Under the pieces are notes generated by a model. That model did no database searches. It was not told where the DNA came from and saw only the letters and a list, made by a program, of their open reading frames with translations. Shown here piece by piece: positions 1 through 9,398 of a DNA stretch of 64,000 nt (position 1 is its first letter; every line of letters starts with the position of its first letter). The translations under genes and the position numbers were made by a program. This DNA is from Verrucomicrobiaceae bacterium (lineage in GTDB: Bacteria; Verrucomicrobiota; Verrucomicrobiia; Verrucomicrobiales; Verrucomicrobiaceae): positions 372,001-436,000 of the forward strand of contig JAIXSY010000042.1 of assembly GCA_027484445.1 (NCBI GenBank). Reading direction: 5' to 3'.

Positions 1-2440
1 CATCCAAAAAGTTTTCTTGGGGGTTGCCTTCCGTCGGGCGGGTCAGGATGGCCGCACCGGGTACCACGACGCTGAGTGACGAGGCACGATTTTGGTCATC
101 CACGGCGAACTTCTCCTCCGCCACGGCGTCCATGCCGAGTGACTTATTCAGCGTGGAGGTAGCCACCGCGCGGGACAATAGGCTGCTCGGATCTGCTCCC
201 AGCGCCTCCTGTTTGGCTTTGCTAGACAGTACCATGTCATCGCCCTCGGCATTAATCACATCATTTTCCTTTCCATACAGGGCGGACATGAAGTGCAGCA
301 GTCCGACATCTTTGAAAGCACTCTGACCCACATCATGTTCGGCCGCTTTGATCTCAAGCTTACGTTGAGCCACGGCTTCTTTATCCTGGGGATCTGGAGC
401 GGGTTGCTGCTTGATGCTTGCTGCCTTTTCTTGAAGTTCAGCCGTCTTCTGACCGAGGCCGCGTTTGCCGACTGCGGACTTAGTTCCACGATCATCCAGC
501 GCCTTGTCTGACTTGGCCTTGTAAGTCTCGCTCGCCTGACTCTTCTTCGCACGGAGGCTTTCTTCCGTCTCTTTGGCGATGACGAGTTCCCCATCTTCAC
601 TGTAGGTCTGCCTCTGCTCGAACTCATTTTGCACAGCATCATTGGCGATCTCCGCAGCAAAGGCTTTTTCTTTGGCAATCTCCTGATGGGCCTTTTCCAT
701 CTCTTTCTGCAGATGCTTCCGCTCACCGTCCACTCCGCCGTGACGCAGGTTGCGTAGATTATCCAGCACACCGCCTTTGTTCTCCAGCTTCGCCATGCGC
801 CTGTTCAGGTCGTCAAGACGGGCGACATGTGGCTGGATGGCCTGTGCCTCGGCCAGCACCCGCGGATTGACCCCTCTGACCGAGTCCAGACCACGACAGC
901 GGGACAAGGTCACCGAATCGACACTGAATGGCTTTAAGTCTGTCTGGGACAGGTCTGTTCCTGGAGGTATACCAGAGCCGTCTCGTTTGACGCCATCCAG
1001 TGAGATGATCTGCGTCACACTCTGGAAGCAAGCGCTCACTTGCTCTGGTGATGCGTCAGGTCCGAGTCGCTCTAGCTCTCGCCGAAGATGACGACCACCC
1101 GCGTCCAAGAGTATTTGGTCGGCATGTATGGCCGCATATTCTTTGACTGCGGCGGATTGAGCCACCAAATTTTCGTCGACGACTGCATCCTTCAACTCTG
1201 GATAGGCTTTTACGAGATTGTCATACTCGCGTTGGATATCCACTATGTTTTCGCGGAAATGATTGAGGCTCTCCTTTACCTCGGCATTCATTACGCGTAG
1301 TATGCGTGCGGCATTCAGTGGCTCATTCTTTGCATTGCGTTTTTGCAGAAGTTCGGAAAGTCCTTCGCGCAGTTGCTGATCTGAGAATTGGCTCACCGAA
1401 ACTCCCTGCAAATTGTCTTTGGAGAAGGGGTGGTCATTTTCTAACAAGTTAATCGGGTGGTAGGGCGACTGCAACAAGTGCTTGTAGGCTGCCTCTAGGT
1501 CCGCTCGGTCCAGGGCTTCCAGATTGGGTGGTTGACCATTCACGGGCAGCAACTTTTCTAACCGTGCTAGGCCCTTTAAAGGATTAGCCACGGCATCCAT
1601 TTCTGCCAACAGATCAGCCTGAATGTCCTCCAGTTGCTTGGGCGCAAGTTTTTCATTCACTGCGCAGCCTTTGAAGCGCACGCCTTCGATCTTCAGACCG
1701 CTCATGTCCATGCCACGGAGGTCTAGCTGACGTGCTCCCATGGCTTTCTTGTTTTCGTCAATGCAGGCCTGTACATCCTGAGGCGTGTGGTCAGGTTTGT
1801 TCTTCAGTTTTTCGAGAGCAAGCCTGCCTGGTCGGCTCGCCATGCTGCTGACCAGATCTTGAGATCCTCTTTCAAAACTTTGGAGCTGTCCCTTGTAACT
1901 ATTGAGCTCGCCTTTGATCCCGCTGGCATCAAAAGGCACACCCATCGCGCTGGCCTTCTCCTGGAGGTTCATGATGTCCTGATTGGATGCATCATACTTG
2001 CCGCCCATGTCACGGCTCAGGCCCTCTGCTGTCTCCACCTGCGCGGCAGCGATTTGCACCGGTGTGATCTTGTTGTCACGTGATTGCAACATGCTGGTGA
2101 TGCCCTCTTCCATTTGCTGACGGCTGAGCGGCGGCGGTGGTGGCTTTGGTGGCTTCACTTCTGCTCGGTCCTTGATCGCCTGTAGGGAGTGGGGATGATT
2201 ATCCGGTAGATTATTCAAGCCTCGGTTTGATACGCCGAGGTCATAAAGCTGGGAAATCTGCTCGTCTGTTAGCTTGCTCAAGTCCGGTGTATTTCCGTCA
2301 CATTGCAGGTGCTCCAGGACTCTTAGCGAGTCGATCTTCTTCGCCACGGCGTCCATTCGTTGACCATTGATCTTGATCGCTGCAGAGATCTTTTCAGCGT
2401 CTTGTTTCAGTTCTGCGATTTTGTCTTCGTCTTCAGGCAT
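1..2440 (-). CDS. Large protein with a duplicated ~255-aa module and coiled coil (C-terminus outside window)
   Basis: An open frame of 813 codons runs from an ATG at 2440 off the left edge of the window with no stop. I do not recognise a family. Two modules of about 255 residues can be aligned. Each has a helical segment (LTDEQISQLY at 57, LDRADLEAAY at 310), an N-x-HP or NDHP motif (around 82 and 337), a charged helical segment and a pentapeptide-like stretch ending in Cys (239-259 against 495-515). Residues from about 530 to 700 are rich in Lys, Glu, Gln and Ala and look like a coiled coil. A Pro-rich linker lies near residue 95. There is no signal peptide or membrane segment. The gene follows the coupling ATPase by 63 nt on the same strand, so it may be a substrate, relaxosome or structural protein of the same transfer system; that role is inferred. 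Confidence 0.75.
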   Translation of the reverse strand, partial: MPEDEDKIAELKQDAEKISAAIKINGQRMDAVAKKIDSLRVLEHLQCDGNTPDLSKLTDEQISQLYDLGVSNRGLNNLPDNHPHSLQAIKDRAEVKPPKPPPPPLSRQQMEEGITSMLQSRDNKITPVQIAAAQVETAEGLSRDMGGKYDASNQDIMNLQEKASAMGVPFDASGIKGELNSYKGQLQSFERGSQDLVSSMASRPGRLALEKLKNKPDHTPQDVQACIDENKKAMGARQLDLRGMDMSGLKIEGVRFKGCAVNEKLAPKQLEDIQADLLAEMDAVANPLKGLARLEKLLPVNGQPPNLEALDRADLEAAYKHLLQSPYHPINLLENDHPFSKDNLQGVSVSQFSDQQLREGLSELLQKRNAKNEPLNAARILRVMNAEVKESLNHFRENIVDIQREYDNLVKAYPELKDAVVDENLVAQSAAVKEYAAIHADQILLDAGGRHLRRELERLGPDASPEQVSACFQSVTQIISLDGVKRDGSGIPPGTDLSQTDLKPFSVDSVTLSRCRGLDSVRGVNPRVLAEAQAIQPHVARLDDLNRRMAKLENKGGVLDNLRNLRHGGVDGERKHLQKEMEKAHQEIAKEKAFAAEIANDAVQNEFEQRQTYSEDGELVIAKETEESLRAKKSQASETYKAKSDKALDDRGTKSAVGKRGLGQKTAELQEKAASIKQQPAPDPQDKEAVAQRKLEIKAAEHDVGQSAFKDVGLLHFMSALYGKENDVINAEGDDMVLSSKAKQEALGADPSSLLSRAVATSTLNKSLGMDAVAEEKFAVDDQNRASSLSVVVPGAAILTRPTEGNPQENFLD

Positions 2441-2503
2441 AAGTGTAGGTTTGTAGCAAAGGTTTGGTGAGGCTGGAAAAGTCGGTGTTTTGTGAAGTCA
2501 CGT

Positions 2504-3997
2504 TTACTTCCACCAGTCCGGAATCTTTCCGGCACCGTCCATGGCGGGGATGCGGAGTTTGATCTTGTTCTTGGAGGGGTGGATGATCCAGGCGGTGGCG
2601 TCGGGCATCTTCATGAGCTCGCCGGGCTGCACTTCGTAGTCCCACTCTTTGTTCACGGTGGTGCTGCTGTTGGCGCCCATGAAGCCAGAGGACTTGGATT
2701 TCTTCTTCTTTTCCACTTTGGCGATGAACTCGGCCACGGCCTGTGCGCCCTCGGGGTCGGGCTGACGGAAGGCGATGCGGGAGCGACAGTTGAGGGTAAG
2801 CACCTGGGCGGTTTCTTTGCCCAGCACGGGGAAGAGGGAGGCATCACTCTGCATGCCGAGGATGAGGCAGCAGTTCGCGGCGCGGAGTCGGTCGATGACG
2901 TTGTGGTCGGAGATGCCGTCCTCGCTGGCGGTGGCGAGCGCTTGGAACTCATCCATGAGGGCGATCAGCAGGTTCTCGGTTTTGCGCTCGGACTTCGGTT
3001 TGTCGAACCGCATCATGGCGTGGGTGTAGAAGAGCAGCTTGAGGTAGGTGTTGATGTAGCGGCGCTCGGTCTGGAAGGTCTGCGGCATGGCGGTGCAGAA
3101 GACACGGCCTTTATCCACATCATGCATCTCGATGGTGTTCGGTTCATCGGAGCAGAAGACCTCCACAATGTCGGGATGGGCGAAGAAGCCGAGCATCACC
3201 TTCAGGGTGCCGACGAGACCTTCTTTCTGCTCAGCGGCCTGGGCATTGAGGAAGGTTTGGTCGAAGTACTTCGCCAGTCGCACGCGGTCTGGCGTGCTGT
3301 CGGTATCGCACAGCTCATTGAAGAGTTCCTCCATCTTGTCCTTGTCCGTCAGGAACTCGTAGGCGCGGAAGACATTCACGGGCCTGCCGAGTTCTTCCAG
3401 CAGTTCAAAGGCGCAGGTGAGTGCCTGCTGGGCGGCGGGTTTGAAGAAGGAGGACTGCTCGCCCTCAGTCAGCGAGGCACCGGTATCCACGAGGTTCTTC
3501 GCGTGGGTGGTGTAGGGCAGGCGTTTGTCGGAGACGAGGTTGTAGCGCTCCTTGGGCTTCCAGGTTTTATCGAGCCGGTCCGGGCGCACCATGAGCACGC
3601 AGACATCATTGGGCCGACCATGGCCGGTGAAGTGCTCCAGGGCAAAGAAGTGCTCGTCACCTTTCGCACCGAGGATCAGCCCGCCCCAGTTCGGCCGGCT
3701 CATGCTGATCTGATGCAGCAGCGGATTGAAACCCGAGGTCGTCTTGCCCACGCCGGTGTCCCCCGTGATCAGCCAGTGACGGGTGAACTCGCCCGGCAGC
3801 CACTTCAGGTGCTTGTATTGGACGATGTAGTCCTTCTTGGAGAAGTCGGGGTCCCATTTCAGCAGCATGAAGGCCGCGATCACACAGACAAAGGCCACAC
3901 CCCCCGTGACTTCAGTGATCGTTTCATACTGAAAGACATACCAGATGCCAAAAGTGGCGATTCCAGCAGCGGTGAGGAATTTGAAGAGAGAAAACAT
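2504..3997 (-). CDS. Type IV coupling protein-like ATPase (VirD4/TraG/TraD type)
   Basis: The 497-residue protein has two predicted N-terminal membrane segments (about 5-22 and 30-47), a Walker A GDTGVGKT at 79-86, a Walker B LLIALMDE at 343-350 and a downstream GMQSD at 381-385, as in conjugative coupling proteins and other FtsK/HerA-fold ATPases. Family members sit at the inner membrane and pass a relaxase-DNA complex or protein substrates to a type IV secretion channel. No relaxase, VirB or integrase gene is visible, but the window ends about 2.5 kb downstream. The position on the 3' side of tRNA-Thr fits an integrated element. It is shorter than many VirD4 proteins. A DNA-translocase or secretion role outside conjugation cannot be excluded. 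Confidence 0.8.
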   Translation of the reverse strand: MFSLFKFLTAAGIATFGIWYVFQYETITEVTGGVAFVCVIAAFMLLKWDPDFSKKDYIVQYKHLKWLPGEFTRHWLITGDTGVGKTTSGFNPLLHQISMSRPNWGGLILGAKGDEHFFALEHFTGHGRPNDVCVLMVRPDRLDKTWKPKERYNLVSDKRLPYTTHAKNLVDTGASLTEGEQSSFFKPAAQQALTCAFELLEELGRPVNVFRAYEFLTDKDKMEELFNELCDTDSTPDRVRLAKYFDQTFLNAQAAEQKEGLVGTLKVMLGFFAHPDIVEVFCSDEPNTIEMHDVDKGRVFCTAMPQTFQTERRYINTYLKLLFYTHAMMRFDKPKSERKTENLLIALMDEFQALATASEDGISDHNVIDRLRAANCCLILGMQSDASLFPVLGKETAQVLTLNCRSRIAFRQPDPEGAQAVAEFIAKVEKKKKSKSSGFMGANSSTTVNKEWDYEVQPGELMKMPDATAWIIHPSKNKIKLRIPAMDGAGKIPDWWK

Positions 3998-4211
3998 GCG
4001 CGGTGAGACAATCGAATTAGCCAGAATGAGTGAGGCTGTGACGTTTTTTTCTCTTCAAGTCGCCAAGCCTTGACGGTGGGTCCGCTGAATTAACGATAGG
4101 ACCCTCGCGAATCCAGTGCTGCTACCCGATGATTCCTTCTTTGCGAGTCGTGAACTGTTTAAGCTGAGATTGCTTTGCATCGCGCTTATCATCTCCTCTT
4201 GCGAATCAAAC

Positions 4212-4286
<75 letters not shown>

Positions 4287-4330
4287 GTTGGATTCGCTTC
4301 AGACGTTGTGCGTCATGAGCGGGAAGGCAA

Positions 4331-4358
4331 ATAATGCGCGAAGCTTTTCAATTGGCAA
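4331..4358 (-). promoter_or_regulatory. Putative sigma-70 promoter of tRNA-Thr
   Basis: On the minus strand a TTGCCA -35 box (4353-4358) is followed after 16 bp by a CATTAT -10 box (4331-4336), about 45 bp upstream of the mature tRNA 5' end. The spacing and match to consensus are reasonable, but this is prediction only. Confidence 0.4.
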
Positions 4359-4383
4359 TGGCGATTTGCATTTTGATCGCAGT

Positions 4384-5646
4384 TCATGGCTTCCGAGACA
4401 GTCGTGCTTCGATCCATTGAGCGAGCGTGGAGGTGTCTTTGCGCGTTTTTGTTAGCTTTTGGGCCTGCTTGGCCCCCTCGGCAAACGTGGGTTCGGAGAG
4501 CAGACGCTGGATGGCACGACTGGCGTGCTTGGCAGAAAAACGTCTTGGAGAGAGAGAAAGGCCGGCGCCCAGCTTTTCTAAGCGCCACGCATTGTCCGGC
4601 TGGTCATGGGCCATGGGCACGATGAGCTGGGGGAGGCCTGCTGCGAAGCCCTGGGACAATGTGCCGATGCCTCCATGATGAACAAAGGCTGCAGCCTTTG
4701 GCAGCAATGTGGAAAAGGGCACGTAGCGGATGCCATGGACACTTGCAGGCAAATCGTGGGGAAGCTGATTGAGATCGCGAGTGACTAGCACGGCTCGCTG
4801 GTGGAGCTCTTGGGCGGTTTGGACGGCTCGTTGGAAGAACTTTTTGGCTTGGATGTTCGCGCTGCCTGCGGTGAAGACCAAGGGCGCGCGGCCATCATGG
4901 AGAAAGCTTTTCAGCGTGGCAGGCATGGGGTGCTCCTGAGCGAGGTCTTCCAGAGGAAAGTCCCATTGCAGCCGTGATGGGGGCCAGTCAGGCTGGGGGC
5001 CGGCAAACCATTCGGGGAATAGACACAAGGTGCCATCTGGCGAATGCGACCAGTCCCACCAAAGGCGTCGAGGAGGGCTGATGCCGCGTGAGAGGCAGGC
5101 TTTGGCCACCCACGGTCCGGCGTAGCGATCCACAGGGTTGGGCATGCGCACGAGCAGCTGGCGAAGAGGGAAGGGGAGTTTTTGAAAATGCTGCATCCCT
5201 GGGAAAAGGATGGGCATCTCATGTGCACTGATCATGACCGCTGGCTGGAGATGCACGGTGATTAGCGGCACGCGGTGTTTTTCCCTCAACACTCGGGCTG
5301 CAAAAGCGGTGCATGGGGCCAGGAGTAGATCAAAGCGGTGTGTCGCGTCCTCCATCTGGGGTTCGATCGCTTTCAGGCAGGATTCGACACTTTGGCCCGC
5401 GAATTGGAAGACGAGCTTGGTGCCGTGGTAGAGCTTCCAGACGCGTGGATCGGCGATGAACTGATCGAAGTCCTCAGGTTGGCCCAGAGGAATGAAGTCT
5501 AGGCCAGCTTGGCGGGTGGCTTCTTCGAAGAGGCATGCCGTGATGAGGGTCACGTGGTGCCCCCGGGATCGCAGCAAACGCCCGAGCCATAAAAATGGAA
5601 AGACATCTCCTGCGCTGCCAAACGGGAGAAGTGCGATGCGTGCCAT
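4384..5646 (-). CDS. GT1-family glycosyltransferase (UGT/MGT-like)
   Basis: The 420-residue soluble protein has a GT-B fold pattern. The N-terminal Rossmann start has an FGSAGDVFPF glycine loop at about 10-19. FTAGSAN lies at 258-264. The nucleotide-sugar-binding segment HHGGIGTL at 323-330 is followed by MAHDQPDNAWRL at 345-356. These are hallmarks of the family that includes macrolide, sterol and rhamnosyl glycosyltransferases, which use UDP- or dTDP-sugars. The acceptor cannot be told from sequence. It is transcribed away from the ABC permease gene across a 77-bp gap, and no biosynthetic cluster surrounds it. Confidence 0.85.
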   Translation of the reverse strand: MARIALLPFGSAGDVFPFLWLGRLLRSRGHHVTLITACLFEEATRQAGLDFIPLGQPEDFDQFIADPRVWKLYHGTKLVFQFAGQSVESCLKAIEPQMEDATHRFDLLLAPCTAFAARVLREKHRVPLITVHLQPAVMISAHEMPILFPGMQHFQKLPFPLRQLLVRMPNPVDRYAGPWVAKACLSRGISPPRRLWWDWSHSPDGTLCLFPEWFAGPQPDWPPSRLQWDFPLEDLAQEHPMPATLKSFLHDGRAPLVFTAGSANIQAKKFFQRAVQTAQELHQRAVLVTRDLNQLPHDLPASVHGIRYVPFSTLLPKAAAFVHHGGIGTLSQGFAAGLPQLIVPMAHDQPDNAWRLEKLGAGLSLSPRRFSAKHASRAIQRLLSEPTFAEGAKQAQKLTKTRKDTSTLAQWIEARLSRKP

Positions 5647-5723
5647 GATGAGATTGCAGGAAGCGTGGCGGTGTTTTATGCCTTTGGGAAGCCATCGCAG
5701 GCTGTGGCTGACTCTGCAAGCTC

Positions 5724-7415
5724 ATGTCCCGAACTGTCTCTCTCTTGGTTTTTGTGCTGATGGCCATCTTTTTTGGCTGTTTCTTCGCCTACCCGATCTG
5801 GATGGCGGTGCGCGCTGCCTTTGAGACGCCTGATCATGAATTCACGTGGGAGTTCATCGCGGAAGTTTTCCAGAACCCACTTTACCGTCAGGGGCTGCTG
5901 AATTCGTTTTGGATTGCCTGCTGGACTTGCTTGGGGTGCTTGCTGGTTTCGCTGCCACTGGCGTTGCTTTATGTGCGCTTTGATTTTCCTGGCAAGACCT
6001 TGCTAAATAGCCTGGTGCTCACGCCCATGGTATTGCCACCTTTTGTGGGAGCCATTGGCATCAAAGCTGTGCTGGGGCAGCAGGGCGCGCTAAATAGCTT
6101 GCTCGTCGATCTGGGACTCATGAGTCGGGACCACCCTGTGGATTGGTTCGCTGAATGGCAGATGGTCGGCATCGTGATCATGGAGGTGTTGCATCTTTAC
6201 CCTGTCCTTTACCTCAATGTTTCGGCCTCTCTCGCCAATCTCGATCCAGCTCTGGAAGAGGCAGCTGCCAGTCTTGGCTGCCCCCCTTGGAAGCGACTCT
6301 GGCGTGTCACCCTGCCGATGGCATTACCGGGTATCTTTGCGGGAGGGACGATTGTGTTCATCTGGGCTTTCACGGAACTGGGGGTGCCTTTGGTCTTTGA
6401 TTTCGAGCGCGTGACGGCTGTGCAGATCTTTCGATCGTTGAATGACCTGAGTGGCAATCCCTTTCCCTATGCGCTGGTCGTGATCATGTTGGTCCTGAGC
6501 ACTCTGGTTTACGCTGCAAGTCGCTTTTTTCTGGGGCAAAGTTCAGCGGCTGGAGGGGGGCGAGCCACGATGGCCAGGGAGGTGATCGCTCTCGGCCCTC
6601 TGACCCGTTGGATGGGGGCTGGCTTTTTTGTTCTGATCACAGGCCTGGCGATTGTACCCCATCTGGGAGTGCTGTTGCTGAGCTTTTCGCAGGATTGGTA
6701 TGGCACATTGCTCCCGGAAAGCCTGACGCTGACCCATTACCGCTCGGCTCTGGGACATGAGCTCACGCTAAGTTCCATCTCGAATAGCCTCAAATACTCG
6801 GGCTTTGCGCTCGGGGTAGCGTTGCTGCTCGGCACAGGAGTCGCTTATGTGAATGTGAGGACACGACTGTGGGGTAGGCAACTGCTGGACCTGATGGCCA
6901 TGCTGCCGCTGGCTGTGCCTGGAATTGTTGTGGCCTTTGGTTATTTGGCCATGACCCGCCCTGGGCAGCCCTTCGCTTGGTTGATCTGGGGAGAGGACCC
7001 TTTTCTCCTGCTGGTCATTGCGTATGCCGTCCGCCGCTTGCCTTACGTCGTCAGAGCTGCCAGTGCGGGCTTTCAGCAGGTGAGTCCGGCGCTGGAGGAA
7101 GCGGCCCAAAACCTGGGAGCGGCCCCTGAGCGAGCGTTGTGGCGGGTCACTTTGCCGCTGGTCGCTCCGCATCTTGCCGCGGGTGGACTCCTCGCCTTTG
7201 CATTCGCCATGCTGGAGGTCAGTGACTCGATGATTTTGGCTCAACAGGCTGCGCATTTCCCCATCACAAAGGCGATTTACACACTGATTCTTTCCTTGGG
7301 CAGTGGCCCCCAGATTGCCTCAGCGCTTGGCGTATGGGCCATGATCTTTCTCACCATTACCATTGCGGGAGTTGGGCTAATTCTGGGAAAAAAGCTGGGC
7401 GCACTCTTTCGCTAG
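5724..7415 (+). CDS. Fe(III)-type ABC transporter permease, fused two-domain form (FbpB/ThiP-like)
   Basis: The 563-residue polytopic protein has about 12 predicted membrane segments and two homologous permease halves. Each half has an EAA loop, EEAAASLGCPPWKRLWRVTL in the first and EEAAQNLGAAPERALWRVTL in the second, which contact the ATPase subunit. Two-domain permeases of this type serve ferric iron, thiamine, phosphonate and related importers. The partner ATPase and binding protein are not adjacent: the flanking genes are a divergent glycosyltransferase and an outer-membrane barrel. The substrate is therefore unassigned. Confidence 0.85.
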   Translation: MSRTVSLLVFVLMAIFFGCFFAYPIWMAVRAAFETPDHEFTWEFIAEVFQNPLYRQGLLNSFWIACWTCLGCLLVSLPLALLYVRFDFPGKTLLNSLVLTPMVLPPFVGAIGIKAVLGQQGALNSLLVDLGLMSRDHPVDWFAEWQMVGIVIMEVLHLYPVLYLNVSASLANLDPALEEAAASLGCPPWKRLWRVTLPMALPGIFAGGTIVFIWAFTELGVPLVFDFERVTAVQIFRSLNDLSGNPFPYALVVIMLVLSTLVYAASRFFLGQSSAAGGGRATMAREVIALGPLTRWMGAGFFVLITGLAIVPHLGVLLLSFSQDWYGTLLPESLTLTHYRSALGHELTLSSISNSLKYSGFALGVALLLGTGVAYVNVRTRLWGRQLLDLMAMLPLAVPGIVVAFGYLAMTRPGQPFAWLIWGEDPFLLLVIAYAVRRLPYVVRAASAGFQQVSPALEEAAQNLGAAPERALWRVTLPLVAPHLAAGGLLAFAFAMLEVSDSMILAQQAAHFPITKAIYTLILSLGSGPQIASALGVWAMIFLTITIAGVGLILGKKLGALFR

Positions 7416-7582
7416 GCAGTGGAGATGTCGCCAAGACGCATGTTTCTGTGACATAACTTGTCCCTTTATGAGACGCTAAGAATGGAAAAATGGCCAAACG
7501 GGGCTTTTTGGATGGACAAAGTAAATCAGATTGGCTTTTCTTGAACGTTAATAGAGTCACCCCCCCCTACACTCGCCCCCCA

Positions 7583-9346
7583 ATGACGCGCTCTCTTCAC
7601 ACAAAGAGTCAAACCCTGTTTCGCACAGGAGTTATGGCCATGGTCGCGATTTTCTCCGCTCTGCCCGTTTTTGGCCAATATGGAGCTTCGCCATCCCAGA
7701 CTGGGATTTTCTTCGATGATTTTCGTTCACGGCAAAACCGAAGCATGAGAGGCTCAGGCACTCGCGATGGCGAGGTGACCTATGATTACGAAAGTGGTGT
7801 CTATCGCGACAACAACGGAGATGTCATGGGTCAAAGGACACCTGATTTGCAGGCCTCGCGTGATGTGAGCAGGCCCTCCGTTCGCAGCGGTAGTGCATTT
7901 TCAGCGCGAAGTGTTGGCGATTACACCAATTACGCAGGGCAATACACCAGTCCGACAGGTTTCTTTGCGCCAACTTACAGCACCGATCCCTACCTTGATG
8001 GACGCAGAAACATCAAGATGGGTCCATTGAACCTTGGTTTTGGTTTCTTCCAAGGCTTTGAGTACAATGACAACGTTACACGCTCAGGCACCGATCCAAT
8101 CGCGGATGTGATCAGCACTTCCATGCTCAGCATTGATGCCAACTACCAATTCACCGAGAACAATCGCCTATCACTCAGCACAGCCATTGGAGTGGATCGC
8201 TACTTGGAAAATCCAGACCTTGCTCCTTACGGCAGCAATGGTTTTGCCCTGAATGTTCTTCCCGGAAGCACCATCGCTTTTGATGTCAAAGTGGGCGAAG
8301 TTTACTTCACCTTATACAATCGTTTCACGGTCCGCCCGACGGTTCGCAATGACTTCGCGGTCTCGAGAAATCAATTCTTTGGTGTTTTCCAAAACGATTC
8401 AGGTTTAGCTGCTAATTGGCGCATCAATTCAGCATGGTCTTTGTCCCTGAATTACATGTATAGTTTTTCAGATGCTCTTTCCCAGGCCACAGGAGCCAAT
8501 GGGCAAGGGTTTGGATTTGAGGAGTTCAATCGTGTGACCAATTCACTCCACGGTTCCTTAACTTACAGCCCGACTGGAACTTGGGTCGCAGGTCTGGAAG
8601 GCGGGATCACAGACTTGACCTATGAAAACCAATTCAACCCTGATGGAACTTTGGTGAACGTGGGACCATTCATTGTCATTCCGATCGGAAAATCGACCTA
8701 CATTCGAGCTGCTGCCGGTGCCCAAATCTTTGATTATGAGGCTCTGCCTCAATTGGTGGTGGGTGGAAATCCAAACGATCCCACACCTTCTGCTTTGAAC
8801 ATCAACAGTGGAGATCAAAGCGATCTCAGCGACTACTACTATTCGTTGACGCTCACGAATCGGTTGAATTCCAAAGTGGTTCAATCCTTGTCGTTGGGTC
8901 ACGAATCTTCTCTCAACCTGACTTCGAATTATGTGACTGCCGATTACATCAATTACGGCGTTTCTTTTGTGGGCTGGAAAGGCAGCCGCATCAGCTTGAG
9001 CACCTACTTTGAAAATGCTCAGGCTTCTGGAGGTTTCTTTGCTCAAGACTTTACGCAGTATGGCGGCGACCTCTACATCTCTCATCGCCTGACTTCGACT
9101 ATCCAACTCGGGATGGGATACCACTACGGCATCACTTCTCCTGCTAGCCAGCCACAAACCACACGAGCTTTTGTGGCGGACAATGATTTCACTCAACAAG
9201 CCTTCAATCTGGATTTTGCATACACCCTTTCAAAGAAAGCAACGCTCACGCTTGGCTACCGTTATTTCACCACCGACGTGAAGGGGGCTGATGAACTGGA
9301 TTTCGACCAAAATCGCTTTGTCTTCGGTTTGAATTACAACTTCTGA
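7583..9346 (+). CDS. Outer-membrane beta-barrel protein of the exopolysaccharide locus
   Basis: I chose the ATG at 7583 because it begins a good Sec signal peptide (cleavage near VFGQ, residue about 32); upstream in-frame codons give no signal. The mature protein of about 555 residues is rich in Tyr, Asn, Ser, Thr and Gly, with alternating hydrophobic strands such as LSLNYMYSFS, and ends FVFGLNYNF. The terminal aromatic and strand pattern are typical of outer-membrane barrels. Similar barrels stand beside Wza/Wzc-like genes in Verrucomicrobiota and exosortase-type loci. It lies 52 bp before the Wza-like gene, which suggests a role in polysaccharide secretion or anchoring; that role is inferred. 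Confidence 0.75.
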   Translation: MTRSLHTKSQTLFRTGVMAMVAIFSALPVFGQYGASPSQTGIFFDDFRSRQNRSMRGSGTRDGEVTYDYESGVYRDNNGDVMGQRTPDLQASRDVSRPSVRSGSAFSARSVGDYTNYAGQYTSPTGFFAPTYSTDPYLDGRRNIKMGPLNLGFGFFQGFEYNDNVTRSGTDPIADVISTSMLSIDANYQFTENNRLSLSTAIGVDRYLENPDLAPYGSNGFALNVLPGSTIAFDVKVGEVYFTLYNRFTVRPTVRNDFAVSRNQFFGVFQNDSGLAANWRINSAWSLSLNYMYSFSDALSQATGANGQGFGFEEFNRVTNSLHGSLTYSPTGTWVAGLEGGITDLTYENQFNPDGTLVNVGPFIVIPIGKSTYIRAAAGAQIFDYEALPQLVVGGNPNDPTPSALNINSGDQSDLSDYYYSLTLTNRLNSKVVQSLSLGHESSLNLTSNYVTADYINYGVSFVGWKGSRISLSTYFENAQASGGFFAQDFTQYGGDLYISHRLTSTIQLGMGYHYGITSPASQPQTTRAFVADNDFTQQAFNLDFAYTLSKKATLTLGYRYFTTDVKGADELDFDQNRFVFGLNYNF

Positions 9347-9398
9347 TCCAAGGAGTCATTCCAGCCTCTTTGATTTTTCGATCCATTGCCCCTTCTTC

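Noticed and set aside
2492..4006. 504-codon plus-strand frame opposite the coupling ATPase
   Set aside because: It is the antisense shadow of the minus-strand gene, which has Walker motifs and membrane segments; the plus frame has no domain.
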